DNA of 64,000 bases from assembly GCF_018446385.1 (NCBI RefSeq), contig NC_055996.1, positions 50,886,365 through 50,950,364 on the forward strand. Reading direction: 5' to 3'. The notes beneath the pieces are model-generated. The model was not told the DNA's origin. It was given only the letters and a program-made list of their open reading frames with translations, and made no database searches. A program made the translations under genes and the position numbers. The stretch is from Zingiber officinale (Eukaryota > Streptophyta > Magnoliopsida > Zingiberales > Zingiberaceae). Of this stretch, positions 10,261-22,590 are shown piece by piece (position 1 is the stretch's first letter; each line of letters starts with the position of its first letter).

Positions 10261-12690
10261 ATAATTAGTCTAAGCAATTTCTTAATTAAAATCCAAAAGA
10301 TAATAGATTAACACTCAACAACCGTATTGTAAAATGGTTTTGAGTTCACTTTGAAATCCAATAAAGCTCTTCTCTGCTATCAACATAAATTACCTTGCTT
10401 TGATAAACCATCCTGAGATGTCAAGGGGTTCATGTTCATCTTTTGCTTGAAGGGAGCGAAGGCTCATGTAGGCAATTTGCAGAATTGAGGGAGAAGAATT
10501 CCAGGCCACTTGTAAACAAGATCTTATCAAGCAAGAGGAAGCCATAATTGTTCCAAAGAGCTGTGATCTTAAAAACATAGGTATCTTTAGAAAGCAAGGA
10601 AAAAATGAAATAACTCAAGAAACAATACAGAAGCAAGAGGCTGCTGACCTCCAAACCATCTCGAATAATTGGCAAAACACAAATACACAATGACATCAAC
10701 TTGCAGATTTTTGAAAGGGTAGGGCAGTTCAGGAATCAAAAACACTTCCGTTGAGAATTATAGGATATTTAACTATTTCAAGATGGCTAGAAGCCTCTTT
10801 CATTGTCAAAGAGTGGTTTCATTTCAACAAAGCGTGTTTCAGGTGATAGTTCTAATGCAGTTCAACACTTCTACTATGACGATCTCCTGCTTTCTTCAAG
10901 AAAAAGGTTCACAAACTAAATTCATACATGCCCTTCTTGTGTGATGACTTGTGTTTTTTGTTCTCAAATAACTAGCAACTTCATCCATGCAATGCAGTTA
11001 CCAATCTCATGGTTTATTTTCTCCTCTAACTGAAAATATTGGACCAGACTGAAATATCCTGCGATGAGTTTAACAAAATTTGGCTGGAATTCGAGACAGC
11101 CTCCATCCATGCATTGAACTTATTTCTCATGACTGGCACTCAAGTTCTGAAACTGACAAAACAAGAAGGGGCTCTCCAAAAGATAGCCAGACTAACATTA
11201 ATAGTTATCATTGCTCAGAAGTTCTATCCTATTTCAAACTAGGTTTCTGAAACACTTCTAAGATGAGAAGAAGCCTTGTTGTCGTCCTAACAAACAATAG
11301 CAAGAAAGTAGTTTAGTACTGGAAGTTTCTCGCTGCACTACTCAAGTTTATCATGCTACATCTACATGATTTGATTTGGCAATTATACAGATATGTGAAG
11401 GAAAAAACAAGATCTAGGAGATGCTTCAAAAGAAAAAGCTTCTCCAAACCAAAAAAAACATTTACCACATTACAAATGTTTTTGAATCTTGAAAGCAAAA
11501 GTTCATTAACTTACAAGAATAATATTACTAACAAAGGACACCTATTAGCATGTGCAGGTTCAAAGTTTGTATTCTGTTATTGTCTTACACATATTGAACC
11601 ATTTACTCATAGCAGATCAGTAAAGACCAATCCAGTAGCTACATGAAGGAAACATAAATAGAAGATCATGAATAATACAATCACACAAGCCTCATGCATT
11701 CTTAGATGGCAATCCTAGTAACACTGGCAAATTGCATTTTTAAACTCAATGAAACTCCCTAGACAAGTAACCCAAAAGACTTTGAAGAAACCAGAAACAA
11801 CAAAAAATCTTGTAGAATAAAATCACTGTTTTCTGTTGATAGGATTGGAGAATCAGTGTAAGGCTATGTTAATTCATGTCATACAAAATATGAAGAAAGA
11901 CACAAAAGCCGCAGCAAAACACAGAAAGGTAGAACCCAAGTGTTGATTTGCATTTTAGAATGTTTGATATTTTATGTATGACTCTCTTTCTGGTTAATTT
12001 TTTTCTCTGGAAACTAACGAGTCTACCTAATTCAGAAATATTGCCAGCTTGGTGAAAATTTAAAGCTGGCCATGCCCATTGCAGTTGTTAAAGGAGGATT
12101 CATAGCATGTGTTTCTTCAATATTGTTCTCCTCAGTGTGAAGCAGAAAGAACAATCAACTACAGATTTCAGGAGAAAAGTATTTGCAATAAGTTGAGTTG
12201 GCAGCAAGAACGAACTAGCAGGAATGAGTCAGAAAGACTGTTAATTTCAACTTTGATTGCAAAAGTTGTAATGAAATGATGCAATGGGGTAAAGGGCATA
12301 GGGGCTATGCTTAATATCAACAAAGACAATGACAGTAAGATTGACTATACAGAAGTGTGGAAAATAAACACAAGTGAAAAGGGTAGAGGAAGATGTTGCG
12401 AAAGGTAAGGAAAGACTCCGAAATGCTGATGTGAAGGGAAAGAATATTGTGGTCCTGTGATGCATCTGGAATGCTGATATTTGTTGTTGGTGCAGCTGTC
12501 GATACTCTAGAGACAAGCAGAAATGTATAGGCTGTGGTTGGTTTTGGAAAAAAGAAAAAAGACTAAGCTGCTGAATGAAACATGGGCTTGAAGAATCATC
12601 AATAACTACCGTGCTCTCTAATTTATAAGAACCTAATAAATGATGTACTACACTGCTACTGTGCTTAGCAGGCGTGTTTCAATTATTTCA
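10261..12690. other. Intergenic DNA, no gene recognised
   Basis: Base composition is even and not obviously repetitive. There are many short open frames on both strands (for example 10436-10699 minus and 11353-11646 plus), none with a recognisable domain or convincing splice structure. It could hold untranslated exons or a non-coding transcript; nothing in the sequence decides this. Confidence 0.5.
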
Positions 12691-12696
12691 TGAAAT

Positions 12697-12780
12697 TTCA
12701 GTAGGACAGGAAATGAAGTAGCTGACAAGTTGGCTAAATTTGCTGTAAGGAATCCCTTGACTGTTACCATAGTGACTCTG
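12697..12780 (+). pseudogene. RNase H-like fragment (LINE-type)
   Basis: A short frame reads SRTGNEVADKLAKFAV. This matches the C-terminal RNase H signature (R..N..AD.LAK.A) found in plant LINE elements and in the RVT_3 domain. The frame has a stop just upstream and ends within ~85 bp. It is too short for more than a relic call. Confidence 0.4.
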
Positions 12781-12980
12781 TATTAATTTGTTGAATCAAA
12801 TAGTTAATGATCTAGATGTTCACAGAAAAACAAGATTGTTAAAAGTGTCTTATTGACTTATCTTGATGTTTTATGAGCATGCAGAAACTTATACTGCAGT
12901 TGCCACACAATTGCACTAAAAATGCAATATATAAATATACACTTCTACTCTAACATGCATTTGCCGTGAAGTAGAATGCA

Positions 12981-12985
12981 TGTAT
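12981..12985. repeat. Possible target duplication, left (TGTAT)
   Basis: Pairs with TGAAT at 16298-16302 with one mismatch. Acceptable for an old insertion but not decisive. Confidence 0.4.
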
Positions 12986-13929
12986 TGTAGTGTTCGAAAC
13001 CACTTATTTAATTAAGGAGAGTTACTGCATTAAATTGCAATTTAATTAGAATCCGGATTTATTTAATTAAGGGCAATTTATTAGATTAATTATAATTTAA
13101 TTAGATTTTAAATTTATTTAATTAAGGATATTTATTGGATTAATTGTAATTGTTCATTTGATTTAATTAAGAATTTATTTACATAAATAGACCTAATTAA
13201 TTAAGTTAGCCTACAATTAGGAAATTTAGATTAGTGAATTATATTAAGAAAATAGTAGGATACAAATATATAAAGACTTAGTATTTATGTGTAACTTATC
13301 CATCTAATCAATATAGAAGAAAATATAAATTTATATGGTGCATACCAAATTAAATAAAAGATTAATAAAAATAATTAAACACTATAACCTACGGATTTTA
13401 TGCAGATATATACGGAATTTGGGATTTAATATCAACATGATGACTTGGTATGCATATGAAATTATATAACCATGGATATAGGTTTAGTATTAAGTTTTCA
13501 TAAAAATAATATAAATGACTTAGCATTTATAAATATATAACTTACGAATTTTATATATGTGGATATATATGGAATTATATAACCATGGATATAGGTTTCT
13601 ATTTAGACTTAGTATTAAGTTTTATAAAAATTATATATAGGACTTTAGCATTTATAAAATCTATCTAGAATGAAAATTTACATGATTTAGTAGATAAGAT
13701 TTAGAACAAGTCCTAATATCCCCACCTTATATAAAACCTAACATGAAACTCCACCTTGCTCGTTTGATTCCCGCCGGCCCTAAGCCCCCACCCTCATCAA
13801 GTTACACCGGTTCCATAGCTCCATGGGAAGACAAGAAGAGAGGGGTAATAGCTAAAGGATCAAAGGCATGTTCCCTACCTTGTTAATGTTTTAGTTGGCT
13901 TCTATAGTTTGTGTATTTCGGATAACATG

Positions 13930-15040
13930 GTTGATGTTATTGTTTGTTGTTTTAACATTCATAAAGTTTCTTCATCTTTTTTTTATGCATATAATGATCT
14001 TAAAAATTAGAGATCTCATAGTTACTGTATGGAGAATATTTAGATGAATTAAATCCGAAATTAAAGTCATTTAATTGATGGTGAAAATGTTAGGTTTCCT
14101 CATGCTTCATAAAATCAGAACATTTGATTGTTGTTTTAATATTCATGAAGTTTCTTCATTCTTTTGATGCGTATAATGATCTTAAAAATTAGAGAACTCA
14201 TGGTTACTGGATGGAGAATATTTAGATGAATTAAATATGAAATTGAAGTCATTTAATTGATGGTAAAAATGTTAGGTTCCCTCATGCTTCATAAAATCGG
14301 AACATTTGGTTGTTGCTATAACATTCATGAAGTTTCCTCATTCTTTTGATGCGTATAATGACCTTAAAAATTAGATAACTTATGGTTACTGTATAGAGAA
14401 TATTTAGATGAATTAAATCCGAATTTAGAGTCAATTAATTGCTGGTGAAAATGTTAGGTTCCCTCATATTTCATAAAATCGGAACATTGGTTGTTATATT
14501 AACATTCATGAAGTTTCTTCATACTTTTGAAGCGTATAATGACCTTAAAAATTAGAGAACTCATGATTACTATATGGAGAACATTTAGGTGAATTAAATC
14601 CGAATTTAATGTATGTAATTGCTGGTGAACACGTTAGGTTCCTTCATACTTCATGAAATTGGAACATTGGTTGTTGTTTTAATATTTCATATAGTTTCTT
14701 GATTCTTTTTGTGCATATAATGACTCCTAAAATTATAGAACTCATGGTTACTATATGGAGAACATTTACGTGAATTAAATCTTAATTTAATGTCATTTAA
14801 TCACTGGTGAACATGTTAGGATTCTTTCCGCTTCATTAAATTGGATCCTTATTTGTAGTTTTAACTTTTTATGTAGTTTCTTCATTTTATTGATGCATAC
14901 AATGACCCTTAGAATTATGAAACTCATGGTTACTATATAGAGAACATTTTAGGCTATTTTATCAAAATTTAAGGTCCCTTAAATACTATAAAAACATGTG
15001 GGGATCTTCATATTCCATGTATTAAGGTCATTGAATGATC
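13930..15040 (+). repeat. ~181-bp tandem repeat, about six copies
   Basis: The landmark AGTTTCTTCATTCTTTTGAT recurs near 13965, 14147, 14330, 14508, 14691 and 14872, a spacing of about 178-183 bp. Each unit carries GCGTATAATGA, an AACTCATGGTTACT block, a GAATTAAAT block and ATGTTAGGTTCC. Copies decay toward the right end. Confidence 0.8.
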
Positions 15041-15544
15041 TTGTTGGCATGCTAATTGTTTAAGATCACATGTTATAGTTTAAATTTCATTATAAATGTT
15101 AGGAAAACACTAACCTTAACAACTCATCCTAGTGATAATGATAACGATAAAGCTTGAATAAGGATACCGTGAGAGAAAAGGTCCCAGAGGGACCCCGTTT
15201 ACGAGACAAGGCCTATAGGGAGCCCAATATCGGATAAATTGACTGTGATGAAACGATTATGATAATGATTTATGGGAATACTGTGAGGGAGAAGGCCTCA
15301 GAGGGACCCTGTTTACGAGCTAAGGCCCCTTAGGGAGTCCAACACCAGATTTCCATAGGCCACGGCCCATTGACAACAGGATTGCTGGAGACCCCGCCAA
15401 CAATAGGCCAAGACCCAGTAACAGAAAAGTGGTTGATGATGTCCCGCCGCTTGGTACTATGGTTTTACAGCTGAGATTGATCAATCAACCAAATGATAAT
15501 AGCTAGTCAATGTCAACGATCCAAACTTGCCTTAAAAAGATTTT

Positions 15545-15950
15545 ATGATATGTTTATGTTCATGTTATGCTATGTATATGTTGAGGTTCATTATATGCTA
15601 TGTTTATGTTCATGTATGCTATAAATATGTTAGGTTCATGATATGCTACGTTTATGTTCATGTCATACTATGTATATGTTAAGGTTCATGATATATTACG
15701 TTTATATTCACGCTATGCCATGTACATGGTTGGGTTCATGTTTAGGTTCATGTTATGCCTATATTCATGATTACTCTTATGTTTATGTTTCTGTTTAGGA
15801 TTATGTTTATGTTATGCTTATGCATATGCCTATGGACATGCTCGTGATCAAGTCTATCATTATGCCTTGTTCATTTACCATGCTTACATTTATGCTTCCA
15901 TGCTTATGTTGTTGTCTATGTTTTCGTTCATAGTATGTTACTAGATAGGT
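15545..15950 (+). repeat. Degenerate TATGTTCATG-rich tandem repeat
   Basis: Units of roughly 60-70 bp combine GTTTATGTTCATG, TATGCTATGTATATGTT and AGGTTCATGATA in changing order. It appears to be part of the long LTR. Confidence 0.6.
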
Positions 15951-16302
15951 CCCAAGTTATAGAATGTGATTTTCCCCTAGTACACTAGATTATAAACGTT
16001 AACTATTGCATGAATATGGTTTTGAATATGCTGAGCCTTTTAACTCACAAACTTTAATCTTTCTTTTTCAGACAATGGAACAGATGAGACAGGAGACATT
16101 GACCAGTGAGCCAGCTCGGAACAATGGAAGTACAGCCCGAAGCCCTTTCAGTTTAATTTCTGCATTATTTTATGTTTTAAGAACCCTCTATGTAATTTCT
16201 GAATTGGAAACTCACTATGGTAATACGTGCGAGTGGCGTCCGCAGTTATGGTAAATGATTTTTAAAAAAAGTAAAAAAAAAAAATAGGGACATTACATGA
16301 AT

Positions 16303-17521
16303 ATTCCCCTATAAGGGGACAGGTTTATGAGAAAAAGTTTGTTTACAGAGATATGCGCTCCTAACAAAATTTACTTTTAACAAGAACAAGATCAAATATT
16401 AACCAAAGTGAACATGATCAATCTGAGCATAACCCAGCATTAGCTTTTGGGCTATCTACAAGACTATCTAACAAGTGAGTAAAGATAGGATTTCCAACAT
16501 TAACAAGTAACCAAAAAACCTCAACACGACTGTAATTTAGAAAGCATCAAGTTGAGGAATTAATCATACTACATGCATTTTTCCTTGAGGATTTCATAGT
16601 GATGAAACTTGTTTCTTGAGTCAATCCTAACTTGATAGCCTCTGGAGCTCTCAGCCAGAACTTTCTCATCAAGTTTCTTCAGTCCAAGTGTTTGAGAAAC
16701 CTCCAAAAGCATGACTAGTTCTCAGCAACAAGATGGCCTTCTTGGCACTAAGCTGTTGACTATCATAGTGCCAATCAAGAAGTATCATGGTAAAAACTAT
16801 AATAGATTATATAAGCCTACTAACTTTGATAGTTTGGACCTTGATTGGGAACTTGTTGAGTAGTAATGGAGAATTCAGGCAAGTCGAGTTAGTAATGGAG
16901 ATTATTTCATCCGAACTGGTTGGAATTCAAAGTGGCAGATTTGGCTCAAGTGCTGGTTGACAACTCGAGCAAGGTGAATTGGGATAGCAGGTTATTGGTA
17001 ATGGAGTAAGCTGGTTGTATGGATTGAATGACTAAGCTAGAAGTTTCAAAGATCTGGAAAAGTAGGAAGATAGTTCAAGGTTGAAATCAGGATTTGGCTG
17101 CTGCCCAAAGCCTGCTTTTCTTTACACACGTTAAGGAGCATATACAGTTGCTTCAATCACATGCTTCTCTGGGTGTATTCTAAGTTAATAGCATCCTTGA
17201 AAGCATCAGACTTTGCTTTTCGGAACTTTCCCCCTTCTTGAGTCTGGATTTAATCTGGTTTCACCCAGATAAGCTGTTCTATTTGATATGTTTTTGTATC
17301 TGGTTTGCTGTCTTCCTTTTATCATCTGACTGGGAATTTTATCCAAGATTCAAATTTGATTGTTTCTTACCCTCATCTGTCACTAAGTTCTGCCCATAAG
17401 TATGATGCTTTCAAGGAGGTTGTTCTTGTCATGAGTTCTTTGAAAGATAAGGGTTTTCCTGATCAAATTATTTCTGAGGTCGTTTCTAAACCTAGCAGTT
17501 ATAAAGGCGAGGGATGCATGA
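16303..17521. other. Unrecognised sequence
   Basis: No family was recognised. A frame at 17305-17521 (LSSFYHLTGNFIQDSNLIV... through KPSSYKGEGCMK) is open up to the MITE and seems to resume after it near 18010 (SVAKVAPEYDGEHENALMNS). It may be one old coding segment, perhaps retroelement-derived, split by the MITE. Confidence 0.4.
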
Positions 17522-18009
17522 AGGGGTGGCAACAGTTGACACGGCTTATACACTATACGACCTACATTTTTCCAAGTTTGGGTTTGAACTAAATGTGTCC
17601 AGGTGGTCTAGTCATAAATGGGTTAACCCGTTTATGACCTATTTATAAATATATAGGTACCTAATTCATTATATTAGTTAATTGTAAATAAATAATCTAA
17701 TACATATTTTATATAATGCCATATGAATTATAATATAAGCTTGTATAGATTATATTTCAGATTTTTGTATAATTAGAAATAATTAGAATGTTTTTAAAAT
17801 TTGTCAAAAAAAAATTTAAACAAGTCATACTGAGCCTCATTTATCATCTGACTAACCTGTTTAATTAACCGAGTCATAAAAGGATCAATCCGTCTATAGA
17901 TAGGTCATGTGTGGGTTCAGAATTTTGACTTATTTATTAATTAGATCAAGGTCGGGTTTGGATGAGACACAATCCATGTTATAGCCCGTCAACCCAAATT
18001 GTCACTCCT
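17522..18009. mobile_element. hAT-like MITE
   Basis: The left end AGGGGTGGCAAC...GTTGACACGGCT matches the inverse of the right end, which on the minus strand reads AGGAGTGACAAT...GTTGACGGGCT. The inner part is AT-rich with ATGGGTTAACCCGTTTATG near the left. The AGGGGTGGCAA terminus is common among small plant hAT-derived MITEs. No clean 8-bp duplication was found. It interrupts a reading frame. Confidence 0.55.
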
Positions 18010-18278
18010 ATCTGTGGCTAAGGTGGCTCCTGAATATGATGGTGAGCATGAGAATGCGTTGATGAACTCTTCCTGGAAATCTTTATAAGGCCATCCTATA
18101 TGTTGGCTGGTTGTTTATTCATTTCTGCTTCTAAAGATGAGTTGGCTGAGGGTGAGAGACCTTGGAACCCTTCTGTGATTGGTTTATCCTATGGTCACAA
18201 AGCCTGAATCATATAGGTCCTTGTGATTTCAAGTTCTATCCATCATGCATCTAGCTATCCTTGTATAAAGAATAAATA

Positions 18279-18610
18279 TTGTGAGGGATGGACTTGCTAA
18301 AAGATTATGGCTAGATAATTGGCACATGGAGGGAATACAGCATTTGATTATGGATGTGTAAACCTTTTCAATTCTTCTTCAAGAAAGATACAAAGGGGGC
18401 GGCATTGCTGCATGAGAGTGGCTGGGATCCTTGTTTCAGATACAATTCAGCAAGCCTTAGGCTTAATTAGGCATATCCTGATCTCTGGAATAAAATATAT
18501 TCTCACATGACAAACAATCCTAGCAATAAGTGTTGATCTGGGAGCTCATAGCAAATGGTCTCTTTACTCTAAATCTGCTTACGATTATATCATCAAGTGC
18601 TAAGATTGGC
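18279..18610 (+). pseudogene. LINE (non-LTR retrotransposon) relic
   Basis: One frame reads VRDGLAKRLWLDNWHMEG. The LWLDNWH block is a hallmark of the segment between reverse transcriptase and the zf-RVT domain in plant L1-type LINEs. About 250 bp later KWSLYSKSAYDYIIK fits the W..S..G.YS.KSAY block of the zf-RVT domain. Stops and frame changes separate them. No polymerase core is seen upstream. Confidence 0.55.
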
Positions 18611-19327
18611 TGTTGCTAAACAATAGGCTCACAATTAAAGAGAGGTACTCAAACAGGCATATTAAATGATCCCACATACACTTGTGATGATAACATGAAA
18701 GCCTACAACCATGTCATATGATGGGCAATGGAATGTATGAACATCTTTATAGATTACTAAAACATAGCATTGAAAGGAAGTTATTCTTCCCTACCACAGT
18801 CTTCCATATTTAATTGGAGAGAAATTGAAGCAAATTCTCTCATGTTTCTAGGGACTGCAGGACAGTTTTCTTCTCATAAATATTCCATGCATAATTTCAT
18901 CAAGATTCGCTTAACATTTAATCTACAACTAGGTATAATAAATGTCATAATCAGCATTAAGAAGTTAGATAAAATCTTCTCATCTGAGCATAGTCTATAA
19001 CAGAAAGATTGATCAACCAGTTACAACTGACAGAAGAATAAGAAATAAAAAGGATTGACCATAATATATAGATCAATTAGGAGAAATTTTAACAGCACAA
19101 GTACATGTAATTCAAATGACGTTTCAACCTTAATCTAAATAAAACCAACATTTTGGCTGTCAAGACAGACCAATTGGAAAAGACATACCTTGATACACAA
19201 TCTAGATGCTTTCTACCAGATGAAAGATGACTATAGATGAAGTCCTCAAAACTAGAAAAGAAAAGTCATCAAGTTCAATTGAGTAAAATTTTCAAACACC
19301 ATCAATAAGCAGCATATGCAATATCTA
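18611..19327. other. Region downstream of the RNA helicase gene
   Basis: No gene is seen. The part nearest 19327 should hold the 3' untranslated region of the minus-strand helicase. No repeat family was recognised. Confidence 0.5.
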
Positions 19328-21544
19328 TCAATGAGAAAAAAGAGTCTCGTTGCGTCTAGGAGGTCTGTCAGGAATACTCCCGGGCTTAAACTTTGAAGCC
19401 TCATGTCTGGCCAGCTCTGGTGGCACTGGGCTATTGCTTTGAATCAGCATCTGCTTCAGATCATAGAATACATCACTGTCATGTAGAGTCAAAAATGCAG
19501 TTGCAGAACCTGTCTTCCCAGCTCGTCCTGTACGACCAATACGATGTGTATACATGTCAATTTGATTTGGCATTTCGTAGTTAATCACATGAGCGACATC
19601 AGGAATGTCAATCCCGCGTCCAGCAACATCAGTAGCTACAAGAACATTAAACCTCCTATTCCTAAAGCCCTCAAGGCTGATCTCCCTTTGTTCCTGGGAT
19701 TTCCCACCATGAAGTGTGGTCACCCTGTAGCCCAATCTGTCCAGGTCCTTGGCTCTTATATCAACAGACTTCTTAGTGTTGCAAAAAACAATGGCTGTCT
19801 TGTCCCCAAGGTCATCAAGAAGCTTCTGGAGCATTGTAAGCTTTTCAGACTCCTTCATCATGATCACACGCTGAGTGATGAGATCAGTGGTTTTGCCAGC
19901 AGTGCCAATCGTAACAACAACAGGGTTCCTCAAATACTTCCTAGCAAGTCGTTCGACAGCTGGAGGCATTGTCGCACTAAACATGTATGTAGTACGATAT
20001 ATCTTTTTCTCATCAAGTTCCTCATCCTCATTCTCTGGCTTCAAATTGCTAGAAGGCATTTTGTTCAACACTCCAATAACCTGTTCCTCAAAACCCATGT
20101 CAATCATCCGATCAGCTTCATCAAGTACCACATAATTGCACTGATTAAGCACAGCAAACCGCCTCTCCAGACAATCAAGAAGACGACCAGGTGTTGCAAT
20201 CACTACTTCACATCCCTGCCCCAGCTTGAATCCTTGTTCCTCAATATATTGTCCACCTACAATGGATACCACTTTAATTCCTAGATAGTGAGCAAACTTA
20301 ACAGTTTCATCCTCAATCTGCTGTGCAAGCTCACGTGTAGGAGCCAGGACAACAGCATAAGGCCCCTCAGCTTCATTCTCCTCAGTCAAGGGTGGCAGCC
20401 TGGTTATGTAACTAAGCATGGGGAGGACAAAGGCTGCAGTCTTGCCTGACCCAGTCTCTGCAATGCCAATCACATCACGTTGTTGGAGGCCAAGAGGGAT
20501 GGCAGCCATCTGGATGGGGGAGGGGGTCTTGTAACCCGCCTTTTCAATAGCTTTGAGAAGCTCGGGCCTGAGCTTGCTCTCGCTCCAACTTCGCATAGGC
20601 CGCGGGATCCGTGACCCCTTGAAGGAGATATTGAAGTCCTCACGGAAGATACGCCAGTCTCGTTCTGTCATTTCCTCTAGCTTCTTCTCTGTCCAGTGGC
20701 GATCGACACGCATATCAAAGGAATCATAGTTTTCGGCAGCTGCTTCTTTCTTCCTCTGGGCAGCAGCCTCCTCAGGAAGCTCTTCAATGCCCTCCTTGCG
20801 CCGGATTTCCTCCCTTGTCTCTTTCTCATGGCGTGCGGCCTGCTTCTTCTGCTCCCGACGGTCCATGCCCGCTATGAAGCCGCGCCCAAAAAGAAGCCGC
20901 GCCTCATGGGGGTTCTGGTAGAGGGCGTTCATGTCCCTGGAGGTATCCTCGGTGTCCTCCCAGCCGAAGGAGAAGCGGAACTTCTCGCTCGGCTTGATAA
21001 CCCTCTTCTTCGGTTTCTTGGATCCTAGGTACTGCTCCTTGATAGCATCCAGTTCTTTGGTCTTCTCACGCTCCGCTTGCTTCTCCGAGCGCGCCTGCTC
21101 TCGAGCACGGGCCTCGTCCTCGCGCTCCCGGTCTCGGTCGCGAGTGCGTCGATCGCGATCTCGTTCTCGCTCGCGGTCGCGCTCCCGCTCCCGATCCCTA
21201 TCCCTATCCCTATCCCTATCCCTATCACGATCTCTGTCCCGGACCCGATCCCGTTCCCTGTCTCGGTCCCGGTCCCGGTCGCGGTCTCGATCCCGGTCCC
21301 GGTCGCGTTCGTGGTCACGGCGTTGGCTGGAGTCGGAGGGAGGCAAGGGGTCTTCAAGGGGCTTGGGGGCTTCGTTGTGGTTCTGCTGGAGTAGTTCGAT
21401 GGCGGCGCGGCGCTGCTCGGCCACGGCCTCCTCGCGGCGCTGAAGGGCGAGGCGCTGCCGCTCGGCTTTGGTGATGAAGACAGGCTTGGCGTCGGCAGCG
21501 GAGGAGGGAAGCTTGCGGTCGTGTTCGTCGGCGGAGCGCTTCAT
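19328..21544 (-). CDS. RH21: DEAD-box ATP-dependent RNA helicase, RH21/PRP28 type
   Basis: 738 aa in a single exon with a true ATG at 21544. PRP28-type helicases act in the spliceosome, helping exchange U1 for U6 at the 5' splice site. Residues 16-40 ([19 protein letters not shown]) and 173-205 match the plant RH21 N-terminus. Residues 78-140 are an almost pure Arg-Asp/Arg-Glu tract. The helicase core is complete: Q motif ~320-347, AETGSGKT 362-369, PTRELAQQ 402-409, GG 430-431, TPGRL 451-455, DEAD 475-478, SAT 523-525, IVFCNT 585-590, [10 protein letters not shown] 637-646, [10 protein letters not shown] 667-676. The tail ends in [12 protein letters not shown]. No frameshift or missing catalytic residue is seen, so the gene looks intact and is probably expressed. 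The family call is strong; the spliceosomal role is inferred from the family. Confidence 0.95.
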   Translation of the reverse strand: MKRSADEHDRKLPSSAADAKPVFITKAERQRLALQRREEAVAEQRRAAIELLQQNHNEAPKPLEDPLPPSDSSQRRDHERDRDRDRDRDRDRDRDRERDRVRDRDRDRDRDRDRDRDRERERDRERERDRDRRTRDRDREREDEARAREQARSEKQAEREKTKELDAIKEQYLGSKKPKKRVIKPSEKFRFSFGWEDTEDTSRDMNALYQNPHEARLLFGRGFIAGMDRREQKKQAARHEKETREEIRRKEGIEELPEEAAAQRKKEAAAENYDSFDMRVDRHWTEKKLEEMTERDWRIFREDFNISFKGSRIPRPMRSWSESKLRPELLKAIEKAGYKTPSPIQMAAIPLGLQQRDVIGIAETGSGKTAAFVLPMLSYITRLPPLTEENEAEGPYAVVLAPTRELAQQIEDETVKFAHYLGIKVVSIVGGQYIEEQGFKLGQGCEVVIATPGRLLDCLERRFAVLNQCNYVVLDEADRMIDMGFEEQVIGVLNKMPSSNLKPENEDEELDEKKIYRTTYMFSATMPPAVERLARKYLRNPVVVTIGTAGKTTDLITQRVIMMKESEKLTMLQKLLDDLGDKTAIVFCNTKKSVDIRAKDLDRLGYRVTTLHGGKSQEQREISLEGFRNRRFNVLVATDVAGRGIDIPDVAHVINYEMPNQIDMYTHRIGRTGRAGKTGSATAFLTLHDSDVFYDLKQMLIQSNSPVPPELARHEASKFKPGSIPDRPPRRNETLFSH
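21150..21320 (-). repeat. Coding repeat for the Arg-Asp tract
   Basis: The DNA for the RD/RE tract is built of near-repeats, including a perfect hexamer run (CCCTAT on the plus strand, about 21196-21226). Such runs can change length by slippage without breaking the frame. Confidence 0.75.
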
Positions 21545-21830
21545 GGCTTTGGCGGATTCCGGCGAGAGGAAGTAGTCGTAGACTAGTAGCAGGGAAACGA
21601 AGGGGATCGCTTGGGTCGGCGCAGGAAGGGAATGGAAATTGAGAGGAGCATTCGAGAAGCTTTTGTATCTTTCTTCGGCCTGTACACGCCCGATAAATTT
21701 ATAGGATTAATAGATGGGATAGCCAATAGTAGCATCCCCCAACCCTTTCTCTTATTCGAAATGCATTTCCCAAACTACCCTCACCCCCTTCTTTTAGTAG
21801 AGCAGCTGTTGCTTTAGTAGAATTCTGTAA
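21545..21830 (-). promoter_or_regulatory. 5' leader and proximal promoter of RH21
   Basis: GC-rich leader next to the ATG changes to pyrimidine-rich and AT-rich sequence. A TATA-like motif on the minus strand (CCTATAAATTTATCGG) lies near 21690-21705, about 150 bp upstream of the ATG. Assignment is positional. Confidence 0.4.
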
Positions 21831-22366
21831 AGATATATTGGCATCGAAATCTAAAATCCTATATTATATTAAAATTTTGATATATTAAAAAAACATATCG
21901 ATATTATATTAAAATTTTAATATATTAAAATTATAAATTTGATATAGTTCATATTTAATTTTCGGTATCAGTACATTACATCAAATATTAAATTATTAAA
22001 TATCATATTAAAACCTTTACATACAGTATAATATCTATAGAGATTTTTGATATATTAAATTTTTGATATATTCAATATATTTTGATACGATATATATAAT
22101 ATATCAAAAAATTTCATATTTTTCCTATAAATATCAATTGATACTAATCTCTAATGCTACGATCTAAACAAATGTCATATATTAACCCCAGAAGTCCCAT
22201 AGTATATATAAAGAGGTAAATCAAAAAGCTAAGTAAGTCACCACATGAGAGTGTTGGGAAGCCCAATATGATTGAGTGCTAAAACATATTTCGTAAACAT
22301 GCACAATAGAGATAAAATAATAATTCCTAATTATTATAGCACACGCACCACACGTATACAAAGATA
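21831..22366. repeat. AT-rich repeat block
   Basis: Repeated TTTTGATATATTAAA and TATTATATTAAAATTTT units fill about 21870-22110. Non-coding; possibly a decayed MITE, but no ends could be set. Confidence 0.6.
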
Positions 22367-22590
22367 TGTTATTGGATAGTAGAGACGCTAGAGGGGAGGG
22401 TGAATAGTATTCGTCGAAAATCGTAAGTTAAAATGAGTTACGCAGCGGAAAAAAAAACAAAGCTAACAAAGCTAAGTTTTACTTTGTTCGAAGCCTGTGA
22501 CAACTCCTACTCTAAGGCCCGCGATCGTTAATACAAGTATTGAGTACAAGAACTGAAATAATTGTTATCGACAAACAAAAAGGAAATTGA

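Larger units (their letters stand above)
12986..16297 (+). mobile_element. Probable solo LTR, ~3.3 kb, gypsy-type
   Basis: Begins TGTAGTG and ends CATTACA, terminal inverted repeats matching at 6 of 7 bases, flanked by TGTAT/TGAAT. Contents in order: an AT-rich 5' part (13.0-13.7 kb), a ~181-bp tandem array (13.93-15.04 kb), two diverged GACCCCGTTTACGAG...GGCCCC blocks (15.16-15.36 kb), a second degenerate repeat rich in TTTATGTTCATG (15.54-15.95 kb), then a TGCTGAGCCTTTTAACTCAC region often seen near plant gypsy LTR 3' parts. No primer site or purine tract flanks it, hence solo LTR. The short frame at 16006-16254 lies in it and is not a gene. Confidence 0.55.

Noticed and set aside
13930..15040. 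CRISPR-like or gene-family tandem array
   Set aside because: Units are ~181 bp, continuous and AT-rich, without unique spacers or coding frames; it is a satellite-type repeat.
20931..21443. Long plus-strand Arg-Ser-rich frame
   Set aside because: Antisense shadow of the Arg-Asp tract of the helicase gene.
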